64,000 bases of DNA from Nocardioides sp. Root682 (GTDB lineage: Bacteria; Actinomycetota; Actinomycetes; Propionibacteriales; Nocardioidaceae): NCBI RefSeq assembly GCF_001427795.1, contig NZ_LMHJ01000001.1, forward strand, positions 233,773-297,772, read 5' to 3'. The translations under genes and the position numbers were made by a program. The notes under the pieces were generated by a model. That model was given only the letters and a program-made list of their open reading frames with translations. It ran no database searches and was not told where the DNA came from. Below are positions 1 to 10,047 of the stretch, one piece after another (the first letter of the stretch is position 1; each line of letters starts with the position of its first letter).

Positions 1-1349
1 TCGGCGTCGGTGCTCTGCTCGAGCTCGCGGTGGAGGTAGCGCAGGGTCAGGTCGGCCAGGTCGTAGGAACGCTGGTCGGGGGCGACGAGGTACGCCGCCA
101 GCGCGGTGTCCTCGGCCACCCCGGCCAGCTGCCAGCCCTGCGCCGCCAGTGCAAGGCCCTGCCCCTTGGCGTCGTGGAGCACCTTCGGGCGAGCAGTGTC
201 GGCGAGCCACGCCGCGACCGCCGCGTCATCAGCCGGCGTCAGCGCCTCGACGTCGACGTACGCCGCGCGGCCGTCGGCGAGCGCGAGTCCGAGCCCGTCG
301 GCGCGGCCGGTGCCGCTGCCCCACGACCCGCGGACGTGCAGCCCCACGGTCTCCCCGGCCGCCGCATCCAGCCAGCCGGCGACCGCGTCGGGAGCGAGGG
401 TCCCGCCGTCGAGCTCGACACCCGGCTCGACGACGACGTCCTCGGCCGGCGCGACCACGTCGAGGATCCGGGTCCGCAGCTCGCCCCGGATCTCGAGCTC
501 GTCGAGGAGTGCCAGTGCTGCCGTGCGGTCCCACTCCTTGCGGACCAGGTCGTCGGTGGTGACTCCGAGGTCCAGGTCACGCACGAGCGCGTTGAGGCTG
601 CGGTTGCGGATGACGTCACCGATGTGTTCGCGGAACGCCTCGCCCTTCTTGCCCGTGATCTTGTCGGCCTCGGCGATCACGTTGTCGAGGCCGTCGTAGG
701 TGTTGATCCACTTGGCGGCGAAACCCGCACCGACACCGGGCACGCCGGGCAGGTTGTCGGAGACCTCGCCGACGATCGCGGCCAGCTCGGGGTAGCGGTG
801 CGGAGGGACGCCGTACTTGGCCTCGACTGCGGCCGGTGTCATCCGGGCCAGGTCGGACACGCCACGCATCGGGTAGAGCACCGTCGACCGGTCGGTCACC
901 AGCTGCAGCGAGTCGCGGTCGCCGGTCAGGATCAGGACGTCGAGGTCGCTGTCGGCCAGGGTCTGGGTGACCAGGGTGGCGATCAGGTCGTCGGCCTCGA
1001 AACCGTCGAGCTTGAGGAACGGGATCGAGAACGTCGTCAGCATCTGCTCGATCAGCGAGAGCTGGCTGCGGAACTCGTCGGGCGTCTTGTTGCGCTTGGC
1101 CTTGTACTCGGAGTACTGCTCCAGCCGGAACGTCTGGCGGGAGACGTCGAACGCCACCGCCACGTGGGTCGGCTGCTCGTCGCGCAACACGTTGACCAGC
1201 ATCGAGGTGAACCCGTAGACGGCATTGGTGTGCTGTCCGGTGGCGGTCGAGAAGTTCTCCACCGGCAGCGCGAAGAATGCGCGGTAGGCCAGCGAGTGGC
1301 CGTCGAGGAGGAGCAGGCGCGGACGACGCTGGGGGCTGGTCTCTGGCAC
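1..1349 (-). CDS. polA: DNA polymerase I, N-terminal part (cut by window edge)
   Basis: Repair and Okazaki-fragment-processing polymerase. The first 449 codons are present; the Klenow polymerase domain lies outside the window. The 5'-3' exonuclease (FEN-like) domain is clear: a DGHSLAYRAFF segment near residues 16-26, then FEADDLIATL, LTGDRDSLQLV and a helix-hairpin-helix SDNLPGVPGVG. After about residue 300 the sequence enters the degenerate 3'-5' exonuclease-like region usual in actinobacterial PolA. The GTG start is well fixed because an in-frame TAG lies only four codons upstream. That TAG is itself part of a -10-like TAGAGT, so the mRNA is probably leaderless. Divergent from the thioesterase gene. 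Confidence 0.95.
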   Translation of the reverse strand, partial: MPETSPQRRPRLLLLDGHSLAYRAFFALPVENFSTATGQHTNAVYGFTSMLVNVLRDEQPTHVAVAFDVSRQTFRLEQYSEYKAKRNKTPDEFRSQLSLIEQMLTTFSIPFLKLDGFEADDLIATLVTQTLADSDLDVLILTGDRDSLQLVTDRSTVLYPMRGVSDLARMTPAAVEAKYGVPPHRYPELAAIVGEVSDNLPGVPGVGAGFAAKWINTYDGLDNVIAEADKITGKKGEAFREHIGDVIRNRSLNALVRDLDLGVTTDDLVRKEWDRTAALALLDELEIRGELRTRILDVVAPAEDVVVEPGVELDGGTLAPDAVAGWLDAAAGETVGLHVRGSWGSGTGRADGLGLALADGRAAYVDVEALTPADDAAVAAWLADTARPKVLHDAKGQGLALAAQGWQLAGVAEDTALAAYLVAPDQRSYDLADLTLRYLHRELEQSTDA

Positions 1350-1355
1350 CCGGCG

Positions 1356-1361
1356 ACTCTA
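1356..1361 (-). promoter_or_regulatory. -10 box of polA (predicted leaderless)
   Basis: TAGAGT on the minus strand lies exactly 6 nt before the polA GTG. That distance puts the transcription start at the start codon, and there is no Shine-Dalgarno. No convincing -35 box is seen. Confidence 0.45.
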
Positions 1362-1412
1362 CCGAGGTCGACCGACAGGCCGACCGACAGGCAGCGCCAC
1401 CGCCGCCCTCGA

Positions 1413-1418
1413 TATCGT
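1413..1418 (+). promoter_or_regulatory. -10 box of thioesterase gene (predicted leaderless)
   Basis: TATCGT is followed by 6 nt and then the ATG at 1425. No ribosome-binding site is visible, which fits a leaderless transcript. Confidence 0.4.
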
Positions 1419-1424
1419 CGGGCC

Positions 1425-1841
1425 ATGACGAGCAACGAGGAGATCGCCGCATTCATGCGCGAGAACATGGGCGCGCTCAACCTGCGCATGGGCGTCGAGC
1501 TCGTGGAGACCAGTCCCGAACGGGTCGTCGGCACCATGCCCGTCGAGGGCAACACCCAGCCCTACGGCCTGCTCCACGGCGGCGCCTCGGTGGTGCTCGC
1601 CGAGACCCTCGGGTCGGTCGCCGCGGCGCTCAACGCCGGGGAGGGCCGCTTCGCGGTCGGTACGGACATCAACGCCACCCACCACCGCTCGGCCCGTCAG
1701 GGCCTGGTCACCGGCGTCGCCACCCCGCTGCACCTGGGCCGGACCATGTCGAGCTTCGAGATCGTGATCACCGACGAGGACGGCAAGCGGGTGTGCACCT
1801 CCCGGATCACCTGCGCGCTGCTCGCACGCGACCCGTCGTAG
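1425..1841 (+). CDS. hotdog-fold PaaI-type thioesterase, 138 aa
   Basis: Small single-domain acyl-CoA thioesterase of the PaaI/YbgC hotdog superfamily; such enzymes hydrolyse (hydroxy)phenylacetyl- or other aromatic/acyl-CoA esters in the cytoplasm. The motif LLHGGASVVLAETLGS (about residues 47-62) is the family hallmark, with HGG helping to polarise the carbonyl and the following Glu acting as catalytic acid/base. A second conserved stretch, GTDINATHHR, follows. Length is normal for the family. The ATG is chosen because the family N-terminus begins about there and a -10 box lies 6 nt upstream. The physiological substrate cannot be read from the sequence. Divergent from polA and convergent with the GNAT gene. 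Confidence 0.88.
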   Translation: MTSNEEIAAFMRENMGALNLRMGVELVETSPERVVGTMPVEGNTQPYGLLHGGASVVLAETLGSVAAALNAGEGRFAVGTDINATHHRSARQGLVTGVATPLHLGRTMSSFEIVITDEDGKRVCTSRITCALLARDPS

Positions 1842-1868
1842 CACGCTGGTCGGGCTTGTCGAGACCCG

Positions 1869-2456
1869 TCAGCCCTGTTCGGTTCCGGCGACGGCGAGCC
1901 GCTCGGCCCGTGACCGGCGCATCGAGCGTCGTGCCGCCAGGACCTTGCTGCGTCCCTCGATTCCGGGCTGCACCCGCTGGGGCGACAACCGGGCACGCAG
2001 GACGGCAGCGGGAGCGATCCGGTACATCGCGGCCGGCGCCAGGCCGAGCCGGGCCATGAACCGGTTGTCGTCGCGCGAGGCGTGGGGCACGGCCGCCACG
2101 ACGTGCAGGATGCCGTTCTCCTCCGCGAACGCGGTGGCTGCCTCCATCAACGCGTGACCGACACCCTGCCCGCTGAACTGCTCGAGCACCCGCGGCTGGA
2201 TCGCCTGGACGCACGGCTCGAGGTTGAGCGGCGTCAGCGTCGTCATCCGCAGGTGTACGGCGCCCGCGAGGTGCCCGTCGTACTCGACGACCACGACGCG
2301 GTGCTCGGGCGAGACCAGGCAGTTCTTGATGATCTGCTCGACGTCGGCCACCTGCTCGGAGCGGTCGGCCCGGCGCACGACGTCGCTCCAGAGCTCGGCC
2401 AGCACCGGGGCATCCTCCGGGGTGGCACATCGTGTCGTCAGCGAATAACGGCTCAC
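1869..2456 (-). CDS. GNAT family N-acetyltransferase, 195 aa
   Basis: Acetyl-CoA-dependent acetyltransferase of the GNAT fold. The acetyl-CoA loop is QFSGQGVGHALME (about residues 94-106), a Q-x-x-G-x-G type motif A, preceded by the beta4 strand. The GTG start has an AGGAG-like site a few bases upstream. The last 30 or so residues are Arg-rich and look like an actinobacterial tail. Acceptor unknown. It converges with the thioesterase gene and diverges from the amino-acid ABC operon across about 180 bp. Confidence 0.8.
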   Translation of the reverse strand: MSRYSLTTRCATPEDAPVLAELWSDVVRRADRSEQVADVEQIIKNCLVSPEHRVVVVEYDGHLAGAVHLRMTTLTPLNLEPCVQAIQPRVLEQFSGQGVGHALMEAATAFAEENGILHVVAAVPHASRDDNRFMARLGLAPAAMYRIAPAAVLRARLSPQRVQPGIEGRSKVLAARRSMRRSRAERLAVAGTEQG

Positions 2457-2623
2457 GTGTGGCTCCTGCCTTCCTCACCCCAAGACGGGAACCGCGCGGC
2501 GTCGTGCGGTCCGGAGGGAAGACTACGCCTCTCCGAATCCACCCAACAAGGCGTCGGGTCACGATCATGGAACAACCGTGTTGCGGAACGCTCGCGGTCC
2601 TCGTGCCGGCTTGGGTAAAGGCC

Positions 2624-2629
2624 TACAGT
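2624..2629 (+). promoter_or_regulatory. -10 box of amino-acid ABC operon (predicted leaderless)
   Basis: TACAGT ends 7 nt before the ATG at 2637. The in-frame GTG at 2628 overlaps this box, so it is unlikely to be the start. No Shine-Dalgarno is seen. Confidence 0.45.
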
Positions 2630-2636
2630 GCGGCAC

Positions 2637-3425
2637 ATGCACAAGTCACGACTCTCTGCCCTGGCCCTGACGGCCGTCGCCGCACTCGCGCTCGGCGCCT
2701 GCGGCTCCGACGACAGCGGCAAGACCGACTCCGGCGCCGACGTGGTCAAGGCCGGCACCCTCACCGTGTGCTCCGACGTCCCGTACCCGCCCTTCGAGGA
2801 CTTCGACACCTCCAGCGACAGCGGCTTCAAGGGCTTCGACGTCGACATCGTCAACGAGATCGCTGACCGACTCGACCTCGAGCTGAGCATCAAGGACTCG
2901 GGCTTCGACGCCCTGCAGAGCGGCCAGGCCCTCAACGCGAAGACCTGCGACCTCGCCGCGTCCGCCATGACGATCACCGACGACCGCAAGAAGAACCTCG
3001 ACTTCAGCGACGGCTACTACGTCTCGAAGCAATCCCTCCTGGTTCCCTCCGGAAGTGGCATCAAGGGCATCGGCGACCTCGACGGCGTCAAGGTGGGCGT
3101 GCAGCAGGGCACCACCGGCAAGACGTACACCGAGGAGAACGCCAAGGGCGCCAAGGTCGTGACCTTCCCGAGCGACGCCGAGATGTTCCAGGCCATCAAG
3201 GCCGGTCAGGTCAAGGCGCTGCTGCAGGACCTGCCGGTGAACCTCGACCACGCCAAGGGCGGCGAGTACGAGGTCGTCGAGACCTACGAGACCGACGAGA
3301 ACTACGGCTTCGCCATCAAGAAGGGCAACACCCAGCTCGTCGAGGACGTCAACGAGGCCCTCGACGAGATGCGCACCGACGGCACCTACGACGAGATCTA
3401 CAACAAGTACTTCGAGGTCGAGTGA
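2637..3425 (+). CDS. polar amino-acid ABC transporter substrate-binding lipoprotein, 262 aa
   Basis: Extracytoplasmic receptor of a PAAT-family (glutamine/glutamate/histidine type) importer. It has a short signal peptide with lipobox LGAC, so Cys22 is lipidated and anchors the protein to the outer membrane face. The family-3 solute-binding fold is recognised by the start of the mature domain (VCSDVPYPPFE), GFDVDIVNEIADRL, and the hinge region around DLAASAMTITDDRKKNLDFS. Length is typical. The ATG at 2637 is preferred over an in-frame GTG at 2628 because the latter lies inside a -10-like TACAGT. First gene of a three-gene operon (receptor, permease, ATPase). Ligand identity is an inference from family only. 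Confidence 0.92.
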   Translation: MHKSRLSALALTAVAALALGACGSDDSGKTDSGADVVKAGTLTVCSDVPYPPFEDFDTSSDSGFKGFDVDIVNEIADRLDLELSIKDSGFDALQSGQALNAKTCDLAASAMTITDDRKKNLDFSDGYYVSKQSLLVPSGSGIKGIGDLDGVKVGVQQGTTGKTYTEENAKGAKVVTFPSDAEMFQAIKAGQVKALLQDLPVNLDHAKGGEYEVVETYETDENYGFAIKKGNTQLVEDVNEALDEMRTDGTYDEIYNKYFEVE

Positions 3426-3446
3426 TGACGCCGGCTCCGGCCGGGT

Positions 3447-4271
3447 GTGCGTGAGGTGGCGGCCTTGAAGCGGACCACCAGGACGCGGCTGTGGCGCTAC
3501 GGCACCAACGTCGCCATCATCCTCGTCCTGGTGGCGCTCGGGATCGCCGCCGACTGGGGCGTGATCGAGCAGAACTTCTGGAACCCGCTCGGCGTCGCGC
3601 TGTCGGACGGCAACTGGGGCGACCTGATCACCATCGGCGCCGTCAACACGGTCAAGTACACCGCCATCGCGTTCGCCGGTGGTCTGGCGCTCGCCGTCGT
3701 GCTCGCCCTGATGCGGATGTCACCGATCGCGACCCTGAACTGGATCGCGACGGTGTACGTCGAGTTCTTCCGCGGGCTCCCGGCGCTGATCGTGATCCTG
3801 TTCATGGGGTTCGGCGTGCCGATCGCCTTCCAGTGGTACCCACCGGGCGGCCTGGTCGGCGCGGGGCTGCTCGCCCTGATCATGGTCGCTGGCGCCTACA
3901 TGGCCGAGACGCTGCGCGCCGGCATCCAGGCGGTCCCCAAGGGTCAGACCGAGGCGGCCCGATCCCTGGGCATGGGACCGATGTCCACGATGTTCAAGGT
4001 GGTGCTCCCCCAGGCCTTCCGGGTGGTGATCCCGCCGCTGACCAACGAGTTCGTGCTGCTCATCAAGGACACCGCACTCCTGTCGGTCATCGGTGCCGAG
4101 TTCAACGGCCGCGAGCTCACCACCGTGGCGCGCGACTTCCAGTCCTCCGGCCCGTCCTCCGGGACGGCCACCAGCCTGATCCAGGCGGCGCTGCTGTACC
4201 TGGTCATCACCATCCCGCTCACCCAGCTCGTGGCCTGGCTGGAACGCCGGCAGAGGAAGGCGACACGATGA
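3447..4271 (+). CDS. amino-acid ABC transporter permease, 274 aa
   Basis: Integral membrane subunit of the PAAT importer (HisM/GlnP family). At least five hydrophobic segments are visible, and the coupling (EAA) loop that docks the ATPase is [25 protein letters not shown] (shown here in part as [12 protein letters not shown]). The typical '[19 protein letters not shown]' region is present. Start choice is uncertain: GTG 3447 is used, with GTG 3456 and TTG 3465 as alternatives. The stop overlaps the ATPase start as ATGA, indicating translational coupling. Confidence 0.92.
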   Translation: MREVAALKRTTRTRLWRYGTNVAIILVLVALGIAADWGVIEQNFWNPLGVALSDGNWGDLITIGAVNTVKYTAIAFAGGLALAVVLALMRMSPIATLNWIATVYVEFFRGLPALIVILFMGFGVPIAFQWYPPGGLVGAGLLALIMVAGAYMAETLRAGIQAVPKGQTEAARSLGMGPMSTMFKVVLPQAFRVVIPPLTNEFVLLIKDTALLSVIGAEFNGRELTTVARDFQSSGPSSGTATSLIQAALLYLVITIPLTQLVAWLERRQRKATR

Positions 4272-5034
4272 CCCACTCTGCGACACCCGAGCTGTTGCCG
4301 GAGTTCGCGGTACCCGCGATCGACGTACGCGGGCTGCACAAGTACTTCGGACCGAACGAGGTTCTCAAGGGCATCGACTTCCACGTCGATCCCGGTCAGG
4401 TGGTGTGCGTCATAGGCCCGTCGGGCTCGGGCAAGTCCACCCTGCTGCGCTGCGTGAACCGGCTCGAGGAGCCGACCTCGGGCGAGATCCTCATCGAGGG
4501 CATCGACATCTGCGATCCCGAGGTGGACGTCGACGACGTCCGGTCCCGGATCGGCATGGTGTTCCAGCAGTTCAACCTGTTCCCGCACCTGTCCGTGCTG
4601 AGGAACCTCACCCTCGCCCAGCGGACCGTTCGCGGCCGCGGCAAGGCGGAGGCCGTGGAGATCGCGCGCCAGAACCTTGCCAAGGTCGGCCTGTCCGAGA
4701 AGGAGTCCGCCTACCCGGCGCACCTCTCCGGCGGACAGCAGCAGCGCGTCGCCATCGCGCGGGCGCTGTCGATGAACCCCGACATGATGCTCTTCGACGA
4801 GCCCACCAGCGCGCTCGACCCGGAGCTCGTCGGCGACGTGCTGGCCGTGATGAAGGACCTCGCCAGCGAGGGCATGACCATGATGGTCGTGACCCACGAG
4901 ATGGGTTTTGCCCGCGAGGTCGGCAACAAGCTCGTCTTCATGGACGGCGGCGTCGTCGTCGAGGAAGGCCTGCCTGCCGACGTACTGTCGGAGCCGCAGC
5001 ACGAGCGGACGCAGGCCTTCCTCTCGAAGGTGCT

Positions 5035-5038
<4 letters not shown>
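4268..5038 (+). CDS. amino-acid ABC transporter ATP-binding protein, 256 aa
   Basis: Cytoplasmic ATPase of the PAAT importer. Walker A is [12 protein letters not shown] (about residues 54-65), the Q-loop is [12 protein letters not shown], the signature is [15 protein letters not shown], Walker B is [14 protein letters not shown], and the switch His is in VVTHEMGFA. All catalytic residues are intact. The first 15 residues are an unconserved tail. The TAG stop shares the tetramer CTAG with the oppositely oriented livF stop, so the two transcription units meet with no spacer and no terminator between them. Confidence 0.95.
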
Positions 5039-5743
<705 letters not shown>

Positions 5744-5754
<11 letters not shown>

Positions 5755-6523
5755 CTTCTTCGTCCACTCCCAGATAGGCGGCGATGACCGCCGGGTTGTC
5801 ACGAATGTCGGACGGGCTGCCCTCGGCGATCTTGCGACCGAACTCCAGCACCACGATCCGGTCGGTCACTCCCATGACCAACCGCATGTCGTGTTCGATC
5901 AGCAGCACCGTGAATCCCTGGTCGCGCACCTTGCGGATCAGGTCCATCAGCTCGACCTTCTCCGCCGGGTTGAAGCCCGCCGCTGGCTCGTCGAGGCAGA
6001 TCAGCTTCGGTCCGGTGGCCATTGCCCGCGCGATCTCCAGGCGACGCTGATCGCCGTAGGACAGGTTCGCGGCGAGCTCGTCGGCCTTGCGGTGGATGCC
6101 CATGAAGCGGAGCAGCTCCATCGCGCGGTCGTGGCCCTGCTTCTCCTCCCGCCGGTGCTTGGGCAACCGGAACAGGGCGGTGAGCATGCCCGTGCTGTGT
6201 TGGGCATCGGCCCCCACGAGCACGTTCTCGAGCGCCGTCATCGTCGGGAACAGCCGGATGTTCTGGAAGGTGCGCGCAATCCCCTGCTTGGTGATCTGGT
6301 GCTTCTTCATCCCGACGATCGACTTGCCCTGGAACAGGATGTCGCCGCTCGTGGGTCCGTAGACACCGGTGATCGCGTTGAAGCAGGTCGTCTTGCCTGC
6401 ACCGTTCGGGCCGATCAGCCCGAGGATCTCGCCCTCGTTGATGTGGAGCGAGACGTCGTCGAGCGCGGTGAGACCACCGAACTTCAATGTGAGGCTCTGG
6501 ACATCCAGGATGCGTTCAGACAC
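5744..6523 (-). CDS. livG: branched-chain amino-acid ABC transporter ATPase LivG, 259 aa
   Basis: First ATPase of the HAAT importer. Walker A is [14 protein letters not shown], followed by the LivG-type '[12 protein letters not shown]' Q-loop. The signature is atypical, [15 protein letters not shown], which is the usual LivG variant of LSGGQ. Walker B is [13 protein letters not shown] and the H-loop is [11 protein letters not shown]. The C-terminal '[10 protein letters not shown]' tail is diagnostic of the LivG family. Overlaps livM by 8 bp and livF by 11 bp, as expected for an operon. Confidence 0.94.
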
Positions 6524-7661
6524 GGGCTGCCTCCTCTCCCTCGTCGGTGCCTTGTTCGAGCTCGTCGAGCTCCTGCTCGAGCTGCTTTGCCCGCACCGTC
6601 CGCCTCGGTGGGATCAACCCCTCGGGACGCAGCGTGGCGAGCAGCACCAGCGCCGCACCGAACGCGAGAACCCGGAAGTCGTCGAACTCGCGGAATCGTT
6701 GCGGCAGGTAGGCAACCAGGATGGCGCCCAGCAGCACGCCCCAACGGTTCCCCTGGCCTCCGACGACCACGGCCGCCAGGAACAGGATCGAGTAGAGGAG
6801 CAGGAACGACAGCGGGTTGATGAACCCCTGGCGACTTGCGTACAACCCGCCGGCCAGACCACCGACGAACGCGCCGGTGGAGAAGGCCAGCAGCTTGAAC
6901 TTGAACGTCGGGACGCCCATCAGCTCGGCGGCGTCCTCGTCCTCGCGCGTCGCCTCCCAAGCACGGCCGACCCGGCTGCTCTTGATGAGGATGTCCGCGA
7001 TCAGCACGATGATGACCGCAGTCAGGCCCATCCAGTAGTACGGCACCTGGTCGATGTAGCCGAAGACCAGGAACTTCGTCGGGTGCTCGGTGTCGACGAG
7101 GACCGTGCCATTGCCCCAGAGCAGGTGCGGGATCTCGAACAGGCCGCTCTTCTCGTCACCGATGTTCGGCGGCTTGGCGATGTTCTTGATGCCGCGTGCG
7201 TCGCCGAGCCATTCGAGGTTGACCGCGGTGAGACGGATGATCTCTCCGAACCCCAGCGTCACGATGGCCAGGTAGTCACCGCGCACGCGCAGGGTGGGCG
7301 CCCCGAGGATGACGCCCGACACCATGGCCGCCACCACCGCGACCGGAATCGCGAGCAGCAGGGGCCAATTGGCGTGGAAGGACGTCAGGATGCCGACGGT
7401 GTAGGCGCCGATGGCGTAGAAACCGACGTACCCGAGGTCGAGCAGGCCGGCATAACCGACCACGATGTTGAGGCCCAGCGCCACCAGGCAGTAGATCGTG
7501 ACCGTGAAGAGCACTCCCCCGAAGTCAACACCGGGAGTGGAGATGATCGGCAGCTCGAGCAGCGGCAGTGCGTAGGCGAAGAGCGCCAGGAGGATCCACA
7601 GCAGGATCCGCACGGGCTTCGGGAGCCCGGTCAGCTTGTCCCTGAAACCAAGGTTCTTCAT
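6516..7661 (-). CDS. livM: branched-chain amino-acid ABC permease LivM, 381 aa
   Basis: Second permease of the HAAT importer. Multiple membrane spans and the conserved block [21 protein letters not shown] near the N-terminus (shown as [20 protein letters not shown]) identify LivM; the ATPase-coupling loop is near [16 protein letters not shown]. The C-terminus after the last membrane span is a long charged tail rich in Glu, which may be cytoplasmic. Start ATG 7661 overlaps the livH stop by 4 bp (ATGA); a 31-residue Arg/Pro-rich upstream extension in the same frame lies inside livH and is rejected. Confidence 0.93.
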   Translation of the reverse strand: MKNLGFRDKLTGLPKPVRILLWILLALFAYALPLLELPIISTPGVDFGGVLFTVTIYCLVALGLNIVVGYAGLLDLGYVGFYAIGAYTVGILTSFHANWPLLLAIPVAVVAAMVSGVILGAPTLRVRGDYLAIVTLGFGEIIRLTAVNLEWLGDARGIKNIAKPPNIGDEKSGLFEIPHLLWGNGTVLVDTEHPTKFLVFGYIDQVPYYWMGLTAVIIVLIADILIKSSRVGRAWEATREDEDAAELMGVPTFKFKLLAFSTGAFVGGLAGGLYASRQGFINPLSFLLLYSILFLAAVVVGGQGNRWGVLLGAILVAYLPQRFREFDDFRVLAFGAALVLLATLRPEGLIPPRRTVRAKQLEQELDELEQGTDEGEEAARV

Positions 7662-8647
7662 GCTCGTGCCTTTCCGAGCGACTCGCCCAGGAGGCCGGTG
7701 GGCCGGACGAGGAGGATGAGGACCAGCAGGACGAACGCGATGACGTCGCGCCACTCGCCACCGAACAGCGCCTGGCCCCAGTTCTCCGCGACACCGAGCA
7801 CCAGGCCGCCGAGCAGCGCTCCACGCAGGTTTCCGATGCCGCCGAGCACGGCGGCCGTGAATGCCTTGACGCCGAGCAGGAAGCCGACGTCGTACTTGGT
7901 CGTGTCGATCTTGAGCATGTAGAGGAACGCCGCCACACCAGCCATCAGACCGCCGATGAGGAAGGTGACCTGGATGGTCCGGGTCGGGTTGACGCCCATC
8001 AACGACGCGGTTTCGGGATCCTGCGCGGTGGCGCGAATGCCCTTGCCGAGGCGGGACCTGCGCACGAACTGGTCGAGCAGGACCATCATGCCGATGGCTG
8101 CGACGATCACGATGATGTCGATGCTGGAGATGGCGACACCCGCGACGTCGAAGCGTGGCTTCTCGAGGGTGCCGGCCATGCTGTTGTTGATGCGGGCCTT
8201 GCCGACGTACTCGCTCAGGTCGTCCTCCAGGCCGAACCAGCCAGCGATCCGGTCGCGCAGGCCCATCAGCTCGGCGAGGACGAACGAGGCGCCGATCGCC
8301 GAGATCAGCGCGATCAGGCGCGGTGCGTCCCGCTCGATCAGGCGGCGGTAGGCCACCCGCTCGAGGGCGAGCGCGATGAGTGCGGACAACGCCATCGAGG
8401 CGAACAGCGCCACGATCAGGATCGCGATCAGCTTGATGCCGTTCGCATCAGCCGCGTTGAGGGCGATGACCGTCCACAGCGTCGCGAACGTCCCGTACAT
8501 GAACACTTCGGAGTGAGCGAAGTTGATGAGTTGGAGAACGCCGTAGACCATCGTGTAGCCGAGCGCGATCAGCGCATAGATGGCTCCGAACGCGAGCCCG
8601 GTGATGGTGAGCTCGGGAAGGTTGTTGAAGAAGAATTCGAAGTTCAC
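7658..8647 (-). CDS. livH: branched-chain amino-acid ABC permease LivH, 329 aa
   Basis: First permease of the HAAT importer. The conserved N-terminal block ([20 protein letters not shown]) and the C-terminal [18 protein letters not shown] stretch are diagnostic of LivH. The ATPase-contact loop lies near [17 protein letters not shown]. About eight hydrophobic segments. Separated from the upstream livK by about 98 nt that contain a strong 30-nt palindrome, which probably lowers expression of the membrane genes relative to the binding protein. Confidence 0.93.
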   Translation of the reverse strand: MNFEFFFNNLPELTITGLAFGAIYALIALGYTMVYGVLQLINFAHSEVFMYGTFATLWTVIALNAADANGIKLIAILIVALFASMALSALIALALERVAYRRLIERDAPRLIALISAIGASFVLAELMGLRDRIAGWFGLEDDLSEYVGKARINNSMAGTLEKPRFDVAGVAISSIDIIVIVAAIGMMVLLDQFVRRSRLGKGIRATAQDPETASLMGVNPTRTIQVTFLIGGLMAGVAAFLYMLKIDTTKYDVGFLLGVKAFTAAVLGGIGNLRGALLGGLVLGVAENWGQALFGGEWRDVIAFVLLVLILLVRPTGLLGESLGKARA

Positions 8648-8680
8648 CCAGGCCTCCTGGCCCCTGGTTGTGGACAGCGA

Positions 8681-8710
8681 GGCGGTCGGGGACTCGAGTC
8701 CCCGACCGCC
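8681..8710 (-). terminator. perfect 30-nt palindrome between livK and livH
   Basis: Arms GGCGGTCGGGGACT and AGTCCCCGACCGCC meet with essentially no spacer, giving a 13-bp GC-rich stem with a TCGA loop. It begins about 36 nt after the livK stop. No U-tract follows, so it is more likely a partial terminator or an mRNA-stabilising hairpin that raises receptor over permease levels than a full terminator. Confidence 0.7.
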
Positions 8711-8745
8711 GCACTGTCATGGTTGTGAAACGGTTCAGCCTGCGA

Positions 8746-9879
8746 TCACTTGATCTCGCCCTCGGGCACGATCGCCCCGCCCTTGACCGTGTACGCGTAC
8801 ACGTGGACGTCGGCCGGCTCACCGGTCTTGTCGAACTTCAACTGCTTGGTGATGCCCTTCTCGTCGTAGTCGTTGACGAAGGCGAGCAGGTCCTCGCGGT
8901 TGTCGATGCCCGACTCGATGCCGTCGAGGAAGACGTTCGCGGCGTCGTACGCCTCGGCGGCGTAGGTGCCGGGCGCCTCGCTGAACTCCTTCTCGTAGTC
9001 AGCAGCGAACGTGGCCACGGCCGGGTCGGTGTCCGGGATGCACGGGCAGGTGATGATGGTGCCCTCGGCGGCGTCCTTCGCGTCCAGGAACGCCGGGTCC
9101 TTCACGCCGTCGGCGACGACGAACTTGCCTTCGTAGCCGCCGTCGCGGAGCTGACCGATGAGGATGGTCGCCTCGGCGTAGTAGCCACCGAAGAACACGG
9201 CGTCCGGCTTCTTGTCGTTGACCTTGGTGACGGTCGTGGAGAAGTCGGTCTGTCCGGTCTGGATGGTGTCGGTGCCCGTGACCGCGCCAGCAAGGTCCTT
9301 CTCGACGATGCCGGCCAGGCCGGCGCCGTACTCGGAGGCGTCATCGATGACGAAGACCGAAGCGGCCTTCAGCGTGTCCTTGATGTACTTGGCGGCGGCG
9401 GGACCCTGGGTCGCGTCGTTGCCGAGGGCACGGTGGAAGGTGTCCCAGCCGTTGGTGGACAGCCCGGGGTTGGTGCCCGACGGGGTGATCGTCGGAACGC
9501 CTGCCTCGGCGAAGATCGGGCCGGCTGCGGCCCCCTCACCGGAGAAGGCCGGGCCCACGACACCGACGATGGACTCGTCGCCCGCAACCTCGGTCGCCAG
9601 GGACGGAGCCTCGTCAGGGCTGCCCTGCGAGTCGTACTTGACCATCTCGACGTCGCAGTCGGCGTCGTCGTTGTACTGGTCGACGGCCAGCTGCATGCCC
9701 TGGATGATCGGCTTGCCGAGGCCTGCCGCAGCGCCCGTCTCCGGGCCGAAGAAGGCAAGCTTGAGGTCACACGCTGCGTCGCTGCCGCCGTCGCCGTCCT
9801 CAGTGGTCCCACATGCCGTCAGTGAAAGGCCGAGGGTCAGTACAACCGCACCGAGCCCGACTACCTTGTTACGCCTCAA
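8746..9879 (-). CDS. livK: branched-chain amino-acid substrate-binding lipoprotein LivK, 377 aa
   Basis: Type I periplasmic-binding-fold receptor of the HAAT importer. Signal peptide with lipobox LTAC gives lipidated Cys23. The mature part begins with Asp/Gly-rich linker, then the domain start LKLAFFGPETG and the ligand-region motif VGPAFSGEGAAAGPIFAEAG with TPSGTNPGLS. The start is a TTG at 9879 with a GGAAGCGGGA Shine-Dalgarno-like stretch upstream. A longer frame to 10038 lacks a signal-peptide-like N-terminus and is rejected. First gene of the liv operon livK-H-M-G-F. A -10-like TAGGTT near 9945 may be its promoter. Ligand (Leu/Ile/Val or another amide/amino acid) is inferred. Confidence 0.9.
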   Translation of the reverse strand: MRRNKVVGLGAVVLTLGLSLTACGTTEDGDGGSDAACDLKLAFFGPETGAAAGLGKPIIQGMQLAVDQYNDDADCDVEMVKYDSQGSPDEAPSLATEVAGDESIVGVVGPAFSGEGAAAGPIFAEAGVPTITPSGTNPGLSTNGWDTFHRALGNDATQGPAAAKYIKDTLKAASVFVIDDASEYGAGLAGIVEKDLAGAVTGTDTIQTGQTDFSTTVTKVNDKKPDAVFFGGYYAEATILIGQLRDGGYEGKFVVADGVKDPAFLDAKDAAEGTIITCPCIPDTDPAVATFAADYEKEFSEAPGTYAAEAYDAANVFLDGIESGIDNREDLLAFVNDYDEKGITKQLKFDKTGEPADVHVYAYTVKGGAIVPEGEIK

Positions 9880-10047
9880 GACAATCCCGCTTCCTATGTC
9901 GTTCCAGCGCGCAGCGGTCGCCGCACACGGAGGACGTGTCCTGCCGCGGGAACCTACACCCGCATCCGGGTGGGCGGAAGCAACTCGGCGGCTCTGAGGT
10001 CGAATCCTGACGAATCTGTTACCTGAGAGCCGCATCACACGGATTAT

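Noticed and set aside
30..1424. Long plus-strand frame joining the polA antisense to the thioesterase
   Set aside because: Only the last 138 residues, from 1425, show family conservation. The rest is the antisense of polA.
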